Positions 52,996 through 64,000 are shown, numbered from the stretch's first letter. The stretch: 64,000 bases of DNA from Strigamia acuminata (GCA_949358305.1 OX442314.1:54321369-54385368); one strand, 5' to 3'. Program-made: numbers and translations. The notes: a model not told the origin generated them from the sequence alone.

Positions 52996-55591
52996 AGACA
53001 AAAGGTGAATTTCTTGGGGTTTACAGTTAGCGAGAGAGGTGTCGAGCCAGTGGTGTCAAAGATTGAGGCGGTGGTGGCCATCCCTCCGCCGGTCGATGTC
53101 AAGCAATTACGGACGTTTTTAGGCATGGTAGCCTTTTACTCAGCTTTCGTGTCAAGGTTAGCGGATCTCGCGGCGCCGCTATATGAGCTTCTGTGCGCGG
53201 AGGCGACGTGGATTTGGAATCGGCGCCGACAAGAAGCGTTTGACGGCATCAAGCGAGCCCTAACGAGAGCTCCTATTTTAACGTTTTATGATTTGGTACG
53301 CCCTTTAAGTATTGCCACGGACGCCTCGCCATACGGCGTGGAAGCGGTGTTGGCCCACATTCAGCAAGACGAGCGCGAGCGACCAGTTGCCTACGCCTCC
53401 CGTTCGCTGACCAAGGCGGAGATCAACTACGCTCAGATTGATAAGGAGGCGTTGGCGGTCGTGTTCGCCGTCAAAAAGTTTCACGTATATTTAATGGGCA
53501 GACAGTTTACAATATTTACAGACCATAAACTACTTTTGGGCATCCTGGGCCCGGATCGCCCGATTCCGCTTGTGATAAGCCCGCGGATGCTGCGCTGGGC
53601 GCTGATGCTGGCTGCCAATGACTACAGGCTCAAGTACAGGAAGGGTGAGCAAAATCAAAACGCGGACACTCTTAGCAGGTTCCCAGTTGAACGACCACGT
53701 GAGGAGGCTGAGGAGTGGCCACTCTTCTTGATCGAGCTCCAAAGAGAAGAACTCCTTTTGGCAGCAGATGTAGCGGCGGCAACCAGGGTCGACCCAGTTT
53801 TAACCAGAGTGGTGGCGGCGGTGCGTTCCGGAGATGCCCACGCGATACGAGAATTAAGAGACTATGTTGTGAAGTTTGAGGAGCTGAGTGTGGTGGCTGG
53901 GGTGTTGATGTGGGGCGACAGAGTGGTTGTGCCGACAGCCTTACGTCAGAAGATGCTGCGGTTGCTCCACGAGGGGCACCCCGGCATCGTCACAATGAAG
54001 AAGCGGGCGCGGAGCGTGGTGTGGTGGCCCGCCATGACCCCCGACGTAGTACTTTTTGTGCAATCTTGTGCGGTGTGCGCGCAAAATAGAAGTTTTCCAG
54101 CTAGAGCGGTTCCCATTTCTTGGCCGCGGGCGGAGGAGCCCTGGACTCAAATTCACATCGATTATGCAGGGCCCATACAGAAAAAGATGGTTTTAGTGGT
54201 AGTGGACGCTTTTTCCGGGTGGGTGGAGGCTCGTGCAGTGACCGCAGCAACCTCCACCTCGACTATTTTAGTGCTGCGACGCATTTTTAGCACGTTTGGG
54301 TTGCCGCATCTCTTAGTGAGCGATAATGGCTCCCAATTTAGCTCAAGAGAATTTGCTTTGTTTTTGGCCAAAAATAGGATTGACCACATCTTCGCACCCC
54401 CTTATCACCCACAATCCAATGGCACAGCGGAACAGGCGGTCCGCTGGGTCAAGGACAAGTTAGCTAAATTCACCCAGGGCGACTTGGAATTGAGGCTGCT
54501 GAGATTAATTCTGTTCCAACACGCGAATTTTAAAGGTCGCAACAACGAGTCCCCTGCCATGAGTTTTTTGGGGAGGCAACTATTTACCCATATAGACTTG
54601 GTCCGCCCTAGATTAGGCTTTGCACGCGGCGCACGCAGTTTTCGTTTTAGGACGTTTGCAGTGAGCGATTTCATTTGGTTCCGATCTTTTCCGCCAACCA
54701 AGCCACCATGGAGGTCGGGAATTATTGCAGAGCGACGTGGAGAGTTGGTCTACGCGATAAAGGACGCGGATACGGGCAGGGCGGTGGTACGACATCTGAA
54801 CCACGTGATTCTGCGAAAAGAAGGTTCAGCACCACCCGTTGTTGAAACATCGGCAGAGGCGATTCCGGTACCCGAGGCGCTCGAAATCCAACCGCCAGTC
54901 CAATACGTCAGTCGTCACAGACAGCTGCAGCAACCACCACCACGGCAAGGAGCCGTGCCAGTGACACCGCCGGTGGCAATAGCACCATCTGCAACAGTCG
55001 CGACCCCTCCATTTACGCCGATGTCACCCGGGAACTTCGCCTGCAATACCCAGAATGGCGCCAGTGACCGCGGCGACGCCTGTCGTGATGGGGACTCCGC
55101 AGCTTGGGGTTCCTGTTTCCCCTGTCGAGGAGTTTGGGACCCCACCTTTATTGGCGCCCGACGGGGCGATGGATGAGCCACAGGCGGAGGAACTTCAACA
55201 AGCTTCTCCCAGTTTGGCACAGAGAGTGAGGACGAGAGCGACGAGAAATCCCGAGGTCAATTATCGTGATTTGTCGTCGGGGGAGGAGGATGATGGAGAA
55301 GAAGCGGTTACTGCAAATTATCGTAACCTTCCGATGTCACGACCCCCGAAGCGAGGGATGATGGTGGCGGATATGGTGTGGATGGAACCAGTACTCGATC
55401 CACACCAATCTGGTCCGAGTAACACAACTGATCCTCCAACAAAGAACGCGACTCACACCGGTTTGCCAGCGAGGAAAACCAGCAAAACAAGCACGAATCC
55501 CACACCATTATACAGCAAAGAAGACGCTGAACGTACGCGGTTGCTGCTGCGTCGAATGGCGGATAAAAACAAGGATAAAGACAAGCAGTAG
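52996..55591 (+). pseudogene. Element D Pol, right arm, frameshifted tail
   Basis: The frame begins after the RT active site (VNFLGFTVSERGVEPVVSKI, LRTFLGMVAFYSAFVSRLAD) and holds RNase H (SIATDASPYGVEAVLAH, EALAVVFAVKKFH), the integrase zinc domain and the D, D, E core as in the left arm. After MSPG (near 55030) a 26-bp deletion between short GGGA/TGGA repeats shifts the frame. The original tail resumes in another frame from about 55055 to the stop at 55591. The left arm lacks this deletion. Truncation and frameshift make it inactive. Confidence 0.9.
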
Positions 55592-55698
55592 AGTCCCAGT
55601 CGGGTTATGTAAAGTCAAGTTAATTTATTTCGAGGAGTTTGAATTAGAAATTAATATGTGTTAGAATTACAAAAGAAAAGTTGATAATTGGGGAGGAA

Positions 55699-55907
55699 TG
55701 CTGTGTTTTAGCCTTGATTTAAGAAGTAAATTACCTGATTGTTTGATATGCTCTTCATTGTAAGAGTTGACAATACTTTGATGACAATGCAATGTAACTT
55801 AGCAACTAGAATTCTAGAATGCAGAACATGTAATGTGAGTGAATAAATGAGAAGTGAGCGTGTGTAGCTCTGATCCAAATTATGAAATGAGTTTATATGT
55901 TGAGACA
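55699..55907 (+). repeat. 3' LTR of element D right arm (209 bp)
   Basis: TGCTGTGTTTTAG...GTTGAGACA after the purine tract TTGGGGAGGAA; counterpart of 42982-43190. Confidence 0.88.
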
Positions 55908-57651
55908 ATTTGTGACAATTCTACTTTTGGCTGATTTAAGATAGACAAATAATCGGTTTATACAAGACGTTGCTAAGTTTAGCAACAACCTAACCGAGAT
56001 AAGCTACGGAAGTCTTTACGAACATGGCACGTGATCGAATAGAAATAACTTACAGTTTTAGTGTGACAAAACATATTTATTACTAAATATTAACAACAAA
56101 AGATGGGTTCTTTACGCGTGTAAACGGGCGGCATCAACTGGTTGAGGATCCGGGCGAAGCCAGAGGGATACGGCTGACTTGCGGCATCGTCACAAATATC
56201 GCTACGGAGACGTATTTGGTCCGCAGCTCGAGTATCTAATAATGCGAAGAGTCCTTCGCATAAGTAGGAATATTCAGCAGAATATTCCATGTTCCAAATG
56301 AATAAAAGTAAAGTAATTAGTGGAATACAACAAATGAATTGTTGTATAAATATTAATTGGGCGGGGACCGTCACGACAATTGAGAGAACGTCGCGGGAGT
56401 TGTTGAGACTCCATCCGCCAGCATGCCTTACGACGACAAGATCTCGTGATCAGGCGCCGAGTATTTAATTGTACGCTTTAAATCGCTGTCGGTGGTACCA
56501 ACCACCAGGTAAACATTTCTATGGACTTACCGGGATAAAAAGTATTGCCAATACAGGATTACCAATGCCCGAGTAATTTGTTTAACACAGTGTTGTTCAA
56601 CTCCTGTTCACGGGTTACCAACCCGGAGGGTACGATGGGGCGGGGACCGTCACAACGGTCGAGAGAACCATCGCGGGAGGATTTGACTCCTCCATCCGCC
56701 AGCATGCCTTACGATGGCGGGATCCAATGATCGAGCACCGGGTAAAATATTAATCGGCCACTGCCGTTGGATTACCATTATCCAGGTAGTTATTTATCGC
56801 AACATCTTTAGATATTACTCACGGGCTACCAACCCGGCGTGTTACCTGTGCATTAAGCCTTTACCGACTTTTAACGAGCGGAAGGACCAATCGTAGAAAG
56901 ACGGGAACCTGCGTGGGTTGTTTACAACAACCATCCTGCAGCGGACTGTGGCCAGTTAGCTGAGGGACCTACTTTCATTTAGCAAGGTCGTACTGTATAC
57001 GACCGTTATATTAAGCCACCGTACGAAGTCCTACTGTCCCGTAGAACAGCTGGCTAACGTTACGGGGCCATTTCATGCGAATGCATGTCTATTACCGGAG
57101 TTAGCCTTCCCGAAAAGGCCCTACAACAACAATAACAATCTAGTAATGAATACTAATTGTGGAGAGCTGAGGTGGCCTGATGTGTCGATAGAGAAAGTGA
57201 GATCAAACGATAACAACAATTCAACTACAGACAGTATATTCATATTCAGTTATCAAGCAAGCCAGGGGGAAGTGAAAAACTAATGCTTATATAGTTCTGT
57301 AGAACTACTAGATTGGCAACAGCCAATCAGCGTACGAATCGGCGGATTCGTGGGTCACTAGTCCGGACCTAATATATGACTATGTCCAGATGGGCCCAGT
57401 TGGGGTCCAGAAGGGTCTGATTGGTTCCCTTCGACAGGTAAGTAATGTGGATATTGATTCGATAGAATCAACATCATCAAGTAATTAATACTTAATTCAT
57501 ATTGAATAAAATAGTTATATTTTATTCACCGTGTCCAAATAATTATTTATCACACTTTTTAGTTTTAACCGAGTTTGAATTACGCGCGTTGGTTAAACAG
57601 CGCCATCTATGGTGAACATTGATAACTATCGATTTGTAATCATCACAAATT
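55908..57651. other. Non-coding repeat-like region
   Basis: No coding frame is convincing. The stretch from about 55911 (TGTGACAATT) to 57554 (TTATCACA) has LTR-like inverted ends but no matching target duplication, so I do not call it an LTR. It contains two diverged copies of a GC-rich block (56360-56465 and 56639-56752). Confidence 0.45.
56360..56752 (+). repeat. Two diverged direct copies of a ~105-bp GC-rich block
   Basis: Both copies contain GCGGGGACCGTCAC, GAGAGAAC..TCGCGGGAG, CTCCATCCGCCAGCATGCC and TTACGA. Copies start at 56360 and 56639, 279 bp apart. Confidence 0.8.
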
Positions 57652-57801
57652 CACTGGTGGGGCGGGTTTTGGGAGCGAATGGTGCGCTCGGTCAAAACCA
57701 CTCTCAAAAAGCAATTGGGAAAACTTCTTTGGATTTTGAGGGACTCGTTACGGTGCTGGCGGAAGTTGAAGCGGTCATTAATTGCGGATGGGTAAATTGA
57801 T
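57652..57801 (+). pseudogene. BEL/Pao integrase fragment
   Basis: The frame reads WWGGFWERMVRSVKTTLKK, then QLGKTSLDF and VLAEVEAVIN, which is the conserved BEL/Pao block after the integrase core (WWGGF.ERLV..VK..L.K, then F.EL.T.L.E.EA.(I/V)N). It ends with a stop after GWVN. This block is the next one expected after the piece at 42940, so it could be the continuation of BEL element 1 beyond element D, but the flanks give no proof. Confidence 0.72.
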
Positions 57802-58049
57802 TATTCAATCCTACCCGAAAAAAAAATGGCATTATATCCAATCCTATCCACATTCAATTCAAACCGAATGCGGATTTCGGATCGGATTAAGTTCCAAACG
57901 CCAATTTCGCAATAATGTTGAAATAAGTTTTAAAAAAAGTATTGTTTAGTTTTATTAAAAATTCCAAAGATTTAATTGAACATGAGAACTTAAAAGTTAG
58001 AAAATAAAAATTAAAAATTAGAAAATTATAATGAGAAACTAGGCAAATT

Positions 58050-58345
58050 GAATTTTTTGACTATTTCAATTTTAATCATGATTTCAAGCACATGGAGGCA
58101 GTTACCGGTATGCTTTCTTTGGATAATTTTCTGCGATTTGGAGGAAGCAAATCAACTCCACCAGAAAACTCCCTCTCTATTGGAACAGAGGTTCCAGCAA
58201 TTGCCAAAAAATCTCGTGCCATTTTCGATAAATTCGGATAAGTCATCTCTTGTCCTTTACTCCTTTCCACAAAATCAGAATGTTTGTCTCCACAGATGCT
58301 GGCTAGTCTCGAGCTATCACGACTCACGAGGTTGTTCACCGGAAA
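58050..58345 (-). pseudogene. hAT transposase C-terminal dimerisation fragment
   Basis: The minus strand encodes YPNLSKMARDFLAIAGTSVP, IEREFSGG and a block ending CLKS, the typical hAT C-terminal region (YP.LS.MA.D.LAI..TSVPSER.FS.G...... CLKSW). Upstream coding is lost. It lies in AT-rich DNA with repeated AATCCGATT-type words at 57840-57900 and 58540-58710 that may be its decayed ends; clear terminal inverted repeats were not found. Confidence 0.75.
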
Positions 58346-58799
58346 TCGATTCGGATAATTCGATTGCAGACATATTTACAGCTAAGACCAGTTGATAATG
58401 AAAACTAATGTGACGATATGGCATTTATATACCGGAAAACGAAATACAAACGTCCTATAAACGAAACTATGAAAGCATATTCACGAACACGGACGTCCTA
58501 AAAACGTTATTTTTATTTCATCAGCAAAAAAAATCGAATTATATGGATCGGTTTCGGTTTTTTTCAACATCCCGATCCGAAATGTACGGATAAAAATCCG
58601 GAATATCCAATCCGATTAAAAAAAAACGGATTGCTTTGAGGCCATCTGAAACCGATTCAATCCAATCCGAATTCGGTTTGAATCGGATTGCATTCGATCC
58701 GACTGCACCCTTACGCGGGTGTAAACTAATCCGTGACCCATGTTAATCCTTTCCGAGAAATAAGGAGTTTTAATCTCCTTTCTATTGTAATTCAACACA

Positions 58800-61060
58800 A
58801 TGAATAAAAAATTCAGTTATACTTTTGTAAATGTAACAATCACATCGTGTCTTCCTTGCGTCCGCAACAATTTCGAACTAAATCCGTCTCGATCAGTCCT
58901 TCAAGATAAGTTTTAACTATATTTCGATTTATTTAAGTTACGTGAGTAACTATATAAAACCATTCAGAGTCAAAGGAATGAATTTGAACTCATTTCCTTG
59001 ACAAAAACAAGCAAGTGTGGGTTAAACTTTGCGCCATCTCTGGTCAAAATTCTCAGCAGACAACAAATGCGAGCATTCGTTATTACAAGAAATGATGTGA
59101 TTAAAATTGCATTGCTTTTAGATTAGAAATTTGATAGAAAAAATTAATTGACTTGCGTTGCTTTTAGATTATTTATTTGATACAAAAATTGACTTTCATT
59201 GCTTTTTGATTAAAAATTTATTTTAAAAAATAATTAACTTGCATTGCTTTTTTGATTAGAAAGTTAATTGACTTGTGTTGTTTTTAAATTAGAAATTTAC
59301 CGGTAATAGAAAAAATAATTGACTTATTTTAATTGTTGCTTTTACATCAGTGGCCGGTACAAGCGGGCAATGCAATTAAATAAAAATTTGAAAGGAAATT
59401 TACTTTTTGTTTTCAACATGTTGCCATTAGTTATCAAACGCACCTACTACGCCATCCCTAATTGTGCAATATTTCTCAATTGATTCCACCCCTAACTCGT
59501 GTAATAATTGAAATCGATGTTGCCATTAGCCAGGTCAGCTGTGACTGAACCTAACTCGATTAAGAAAATCACATTTGTTTCATGACTCCATGACAAGTTT
59601 AATTAAATTGACATGTTTGACACTTAATTATAGCCATCTGTGTACTTTAACTGATGTCTATAGTCTAATGGTGGGATGATTATTCATTCAAAATTTATAA
59701 TTTGAAATAAAATAAATTATTTCGCATATGAAATAACCATTTTCTAATTTAGACCGGTCATTTTTTAACTTATAATGTCATTTTGAACAGAACTGTGCTT
59801 AATGTGGCACACAGAAAAGACAAACACTGTCGACTTTCACGAAAGAAAAAAGTAGAGCACGCGCCTGCAAAGCCCTCAGTAGTCGCTGCCATTTTTGCAC
59901 TTTGATCGAGGGATGCATCTTTGTTTCACCACTTTTTATATGCATCTTTGTTTCACCACTTCAGGGCCGCAGCTGCTTCCTGATTTGTGCGCAGCACATC
60001 CTGCACATCTGCAGGCCTCGTTTTAAGTTAACAGGCAGTTAACCATGAATTTGCGAATGCACCTTTGTAGATTTTAATCACATAATATCACTGTGTGGTT
60101 CAAGTTTTATTCTTACCTTTAGTAGAGCCACTGGAATCAAGCTGTGTCCACCTGGTGTCCAGGGAGAGCAAGAAACACGGTTAGAGTAAAAACAAGTGCA
60201 CGCCAGAGATGTCGATAACTATTTGGGGAGAGCGAGCATTCGTTATTACAAGAGATTAAAATTGAAATTAAAATTGCATGGCTTTTAGATTCAGTGCCCC
60301 CTTGGGTGGGAGGCGCTTTTGTTGGGGTTGTATTTTAGCCCCCATGTTGCATGCAGGTGTGCTTCCTGATCAGGCTCCTATGTGCAGGGCTCAACCTGCA
60401 AGCCTGCATGCAGGGGCCTGGTTTTAAGTGGTGGTTGGCTTTAACTAACAAAACATGGTTAACCTGCGGTTAACATACAAATGCACCTTTGTGGATTGTA
60501 ATTTTAATATATCACTTTGTAGTTGAGGTTTTTTCCTTACCTTCAGTGGAATGAAGCTGCCTGTTCAGCGGGTGTTCTGGAAAAGCAAGAAACACGGTCA
60601 GAGTAGAAACAAGTGCGCGCCGCAAATGTCTATAACGAGTTAGGGAGAGCGAGCATTCGTTGTTACAAGAGATGTGAGATGTGATTAATATTGCATTGCT
60701 TTTAGATTAGAAATTTGATAGAAAATTTAATTGGCTTGTGTTGCTTTTAGATTAGAAATTTGATATAAAAATCAATTGACTTTCCATGCTTTTTTTATTA
60801 GAAATTTAACACAAAAATTAATTGAATTTTGTTGCTTTTAGATTAAAAATGTATATAAAAAATTAATTGACTTGCGTTTGCTTTTAGATTAGAAATTTGA
60901 TAGAAAAATTAATTGACTAGAAAATGTAGAAAATAATAAATTTGCTGGATAGCGGCGTATTATTTGCTTATTTGCTTTAAGAATTTTCATGAAATGAAAG
61001 TAAACATTGCTTTAAATTATTTTCAAGAAAGTTTCTTTACCTTTTATAAGTACTACTTCA
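58800..61060. repeat. Non-coding, duplicated blocks and degenerate ~55-60-bp repeats
   Basis: The word GCGAGCATTCGTTATTACAAG and its close variants occurs near 59068, 60232 and 60650. Around the first and third copies follow runs of a degenerate unit TTGACTTG(C)GTTGCTTTTAG..TAGAAATTTGATA (59098-59330, 60690-60920). A longer block with AAGAAACACGGT.AGAGTA is shared by 60172-60260 and 60588-60670. No coding frame is seen. Confidence 0.7.
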
Positions 61061-61063
61061 CTA

Positions 61064-61214
61064 CATATAGTTGACAGCACATTGTTGCAGAAATGGCTGA
61101 AATGTTTGTAGTTTGATAGTCATGGTTTGTATTGTTTGTATGCCAAGTTTGGCAATTTGTATTCTGATAGAACTAGAATAAACCATGGTTTCCCAATGTG
61201 CTGTCAACTATATG
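61064..61214. mobile_element. Short hairpin MITE, 151 bp
   Basis: Perfect 21-bp terminal inverted repeats: CATATAGTTGACAGCACATT.. at 61064-61084 and its complement at 61194-61214. No coding content. Flanks CTA and CCT do not give a clear target duplication. Confidence 0.65.
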
Positions 61215-61579
61215 CCTACAGCACACTTTTGCAAATTTGAACTTTTTTCTGCAGATTCTGTTAGTATTCCGTTAGTATTCATTTGTAATGTATAAATTAT
61301 CGTTTGTATTGATTTGCAACAAATTCTAGGCAGTGTGCTGCCAACTTGACACTGGAATACACACACCCAATTTCACTTTTCTTTACAGATTCCGTTAGCA
61401 TTCAGTTAGTATTGATTTGTAATGTACAAATTGTCGTTTGTATTGATCTGTACAAGCCGCAAAATAGATTTGACAGGTTTCGGGCACTCAGTCTAGTTAA
61501 TTAATTTTGTAGAACGAAAACGGATAAAGATCGTGTTGATTCGTTGAAGGGTGCGGAGCAAGATTCCAGCTTATTCTTA

Positions 61580-62060
61580 GTCTGGTTACATATTTAACAT
61601 GCCTAAGGGCAACACGCAAAAATTTTTGGTGTTGCTCTTGGTCATTACATTTACATGACTACTAGCAACATATTTAACATGCCTAAGGGCAACACGCAAA
61701 AATTTCTAGTGTTGCTCTTGGTCATTATATTTACATTACGAAGAGCAGTGTTGCTGTTAGACATTTTTTTAACATGACGAAGAGCAATGTTGCCCTTAGT
61801 CATGTTGCTCCCAGTACAGCGCCCCAACATTCCTAACATTCCTAACATTCCCAACATTCCCAACATTCCTAAGAGCAACAGTTGAAATTAGTTCTAAAAT
61901 TGGTTAAGAGCAACATTGCTCTGAGACATTATAAAAAAATGACATGGAGCAACAGTTGTAATCATGACTAAGAGCAACATTTGTATTATTAGGGATTGCT
62001 CTTAGACATTATAAGAAAAAGACCTGGAGCAACAGTTTTATGCATGACTAAGAGCAACAT
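61580..62060. repeat. Direct repeat and AAGAGCAACA-rich block
   Basis: An ~80-bp direct repeat (CATATTTAACATGCCTAAGG...) at about 61589-61668 and 61669-61748 is followed by many AAGAGCAACA words and their complement TGTTGCTCTT, and a five-fold ACATTCCTA/C run at 61826-61870. No gene is seen. Confidence 0.75.
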
Positions 62061-62765
62061 TTGTATTATTTGGGATTACAAATTGTGTCACGTCGTAATT
62101 ACGTGATGCAACACGAGCCAATGTGTGGTGACCTCAAATATTCCTATTTGAGTGCGCACCATATTTCCGAATTGTTTTATAAACATATCAAACATTCCTA
62201 TATGTTTTGTTTCAATGTAAATTGGAGCAAAGCATACATCATACAAATATAAAACAAGACACAATATTACCCAAATAATATTGTGTTTTGCAGCAAGTTT
62301 TGGCCCAGCAACAGCGTCAACCAATCACGCTGCAGCGTGTATTGCTTTGATGATGCTGCTAGACGTGTGCCTGGGCGGAGCATCCCTTCCTCTCGCGCGT
62401 GCCTGGCTCAATTGTTGCACACGACCCGAAGGCGGCCGTGTGTGATCTTTGTGCAACTCGTCATCTGCGCAGCTTTACTGAGCAGATTTTGGAGTGAGCC
62501 AAACGGTTTTGGCCCACTCTTCCCGCACTCTTAATTCCACCTCCAAACTGTTCACAACCGTGTCAAACTTATGCCCAAACTCGCTAAGTGTGATCTGTGA
62601 TATATTGGAAGAATTGAAACTCATTGCTGGTCCGTGCCTATCGAACCGCTGTGTGCAAGACGTATTCTCGTGTTGAGCGTGCTCCACGAGGATTTTAGTA
62701 CATTTAGAGGCGTATTTTGGCATTGAGTTTACTCTGCCAAAATCCCGCGCTCACACGACGCCGTC
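62061..62765. other. Non-coding stretch upstream of element E
   Basis: No convincing ORF or RNA gene. Composition becomes more GC-rich after 62280, consistent with being U3 of the element E LTR, but the LTR start cannot be placed. Confidence 0.35.
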
Positions 62766-62936
62766 GACGCCATCTTGGAGCCAACGGTCAACCGTGAGTG
62801 TATATATTGAAGAAGAAGCCAGATCGACCCCAAACATTTTGAATACATCTCCGCTGTATTTTTGAATAATTAAAACTATCTAATTTTTCCTTTACTCTGT
62901 GTAAAATCATTCCCCTAGACAAACATTTGGCCACAG
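62766..62936 (+). repeat. Probable 3' part of the 5' LTR of element E
   Basis: Contains GACGCCATCTTGGA (also in the element B LTR), a TATATATTGAA box and AT-rich DNA up to TTTGGCCACAGAG. RT sequence of the same lineage follows directly. Gag, protease and the primer site are missing between them. Confidence 0.5.
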
Positions 62937-64000
62937 AGTAGACTCTGCATTGATTTTAGACCACTCAATGCACACACATTATACGATCCACCTCAAATGC
63001 CCAGCATTGAGGAAATCCTTCAAGAACTCGGAAAATTTGAATGGGTCACAACAATAGATTTGTCAAAAGGTTATTGGCAGATAGAGGTTCATCCGAACGA
63101 CCGTGCTAAAACTGCGTTTTGGAGCCCTTTGGGTCGACTACAGTTTCGAGTCATGCCCTTTGGTCTCGTAAATGCGCCATCAACCTTTCAAAGGCTGATA
63201 GAAAAGATTTTGGGGGATGCCTATCGAAAATTCGCATGGGCATACCTCGATGATATAATTATTATATCAAAGAATTTTGAAGAACACATGATTCATCTGG
63301 AAGAAATTCTGAGTAAGCTTGAAGACGCAAATCTTCATGTTCATCCAGAAAAATCAAAATTTGGCAGAAAAGAATTAACTTTTCTTGGTTACAAGTTAAG
63401 TGTTCAAGGAGTTAGTGTCGACCCTAAAAAAGTCGCCGCTATAAAAGAAATGCCAGCTCCTTCAAATTTGAAAGAGTTGCAAAGATTTTTGGGAATGGTG
63501 AACTTTTTTCACCGATTACTTAAAAATCTAGCAGTAATGACAGAACCTCTACGTCCTTTACTAAAAAAAGATATTGAATTTATTTGGTCAGAAATTCATC
63601 AAGAAGCTTTTGATCAAATAAAAGATGCTTTAACGAATGCAGAAACAATGGCCATGCCTGATTTGACCGAACCATTTATTGTGCATACTGACGCTAGCAG
63701 GAAAGGACTAGGCGCCGCGCTTATGCAAATGAGGGAAATCGATGACCAAAATATCAAAGTGCCTTGTGTTTATGCCAGCAGAAGTTTGCAACCTGCTGAG
63801 ATAAATTACAGCGCCACAGAATTGGAATGCCTAGCGGTAATCTGGGCATTACGTAAATTCCGACATTACTTAGAATTTACTACATTCATAGTTAGGACTG
63901 ACCATCAAGCACTAAAATGGTTGATGCAGTTAGACGAACCTGCCGGAAGGTTAGCACGTTGGCAAATGGAGCTAATGCGCTACTCTTTCGAAATTCAATA
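62937..64000 (+). pseudogene. Element E Pol: RT and RNase H, 5'-truncated, runs off window
   Basis: Open frame from AGACTCTGC: RLCIDFRPLNA, WVTTIDLSKGYWQIEVH, MPFGLVNAPSTFQRLIEKIL, WAYLDDIIIIS (YLDD active site near 63250), FLGYKLSVQGVSVDP. Then RNase H: VHTDASRKGLGAALMQM, ELECLAVIWALRKFRHYLEF and TDHQALKWLMQL. It is clearly of the same lineage as Pol of A-C but diverged. The first ~120 RT residues, protease and gag are absent, so it is a 5'-deleted copy. The frame shows no stop to the window end. Confidence 0.88.

Larger units (their letters stand above)
52979..55907 (+). mobile_element. Mag-like Ty3 element D, right arm
   Basis: Plus strand: 3' half of RT, RNase H, integrase, tail and 3' LTR (55699-55907). 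No 5' LTR, gag or protease is attached. It starts abruptly in the NRAMP 3' UTR. Near-identical to the left arm over the shared part. Confidence 0.9.

Noticed and set aside
42982-55907. Target-site duplication around the whole D composite
   Set aside because: Bases outside the two LTR ends (TGAAT on the left, ATTTG on the right) do not match, so a single composite insertion is not supported.
55911-57554. Solo LTR called from TGTGA...TCACA ends
   Set aside because: No matching 4-6 bp flanking duplication (CAATT versus CTTTT) and no primer site or related element in the window.

Overview
The window is nuclear DNA of an arthropod, most likely an insect. Evidence: genes with short GT-AG introns, a malvolio-type NRAMP metal transporter next to the first coding exon of a Ral GTPase, and arthropod-style Ty3/Gypsy, Ty1/copia, BEL/Pao, piggyBac, MULE and hAT elements. 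I cannot name the species. About 45 of 64 kb is retrotransposon, much of it nested. There are no rRNA genes, tRNA genes or CRISPR arrays that I can see.

Layout. 1-7386 is the 5' two thirds of Ty3 element A on the minus strand (pol truncated by the window edge, gag with an internal deletion, one 821-bp LTR). 7387-11371 is a mosaic of BEL/Pao debris, a MULE transposase remnant split by a piggyBac-type MITE, and a 963-bp solo LTR. 11372-24893 is a complete Ty3 element B on the minus strand. It interrupts a BEL/Pao integrase that resumes at 24894. That BEL copy is interrupted again at 25278 by a copia element (25279-42934), which is itself split by a complete Ty3 element C on the plus strand (26864-39735, same family as A). 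Target-site duplications support these joins: AGAA for B, TTGAC for copia, AGAC for C.

Elements A, B and C belong to one lineage. They share a tRNA-Pro-like primer site, a 4-bp target duplication (seen for B and C), and a gag/pol -1 frameshift module that keeps the same spacing in all three. B and C also carry a third, env-position ORF of almost 1000 residues that does not look like an envelope. In both, the third ORF is best read as two exons with a homologous splice junction. This spliced ORF3 is the least explained coding system in the window. B and C have open frames and LTR pairs that look identical, so they are young.

42982-55907 is flanked by two near-identical, inverted pieces of a Mag-like Ty3 element D (209-bp LTRs). 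Between the arms lie a gag-protease piece of the same kind of element in the opposite orientation to the left arm, a Ral first coding exon (minus), a 1.3-kb divergent spacer, and a complete 16-exon NRAMP gene (plus, 559 residues). One NRAMP intron is filled by a 1.6-kb array of a 19-bp repeat. The D right arm begins only 76 bp after the NRAMP stop codon. 55908-62936 is repeat-rich and mostly non-coding (BEL and hAT fragments, a short hairpin MITE, several duplicated blocks). 62937-64000 is the reverse transcriptase/RNase H of a fourth Ty3 element E that runs off the window.
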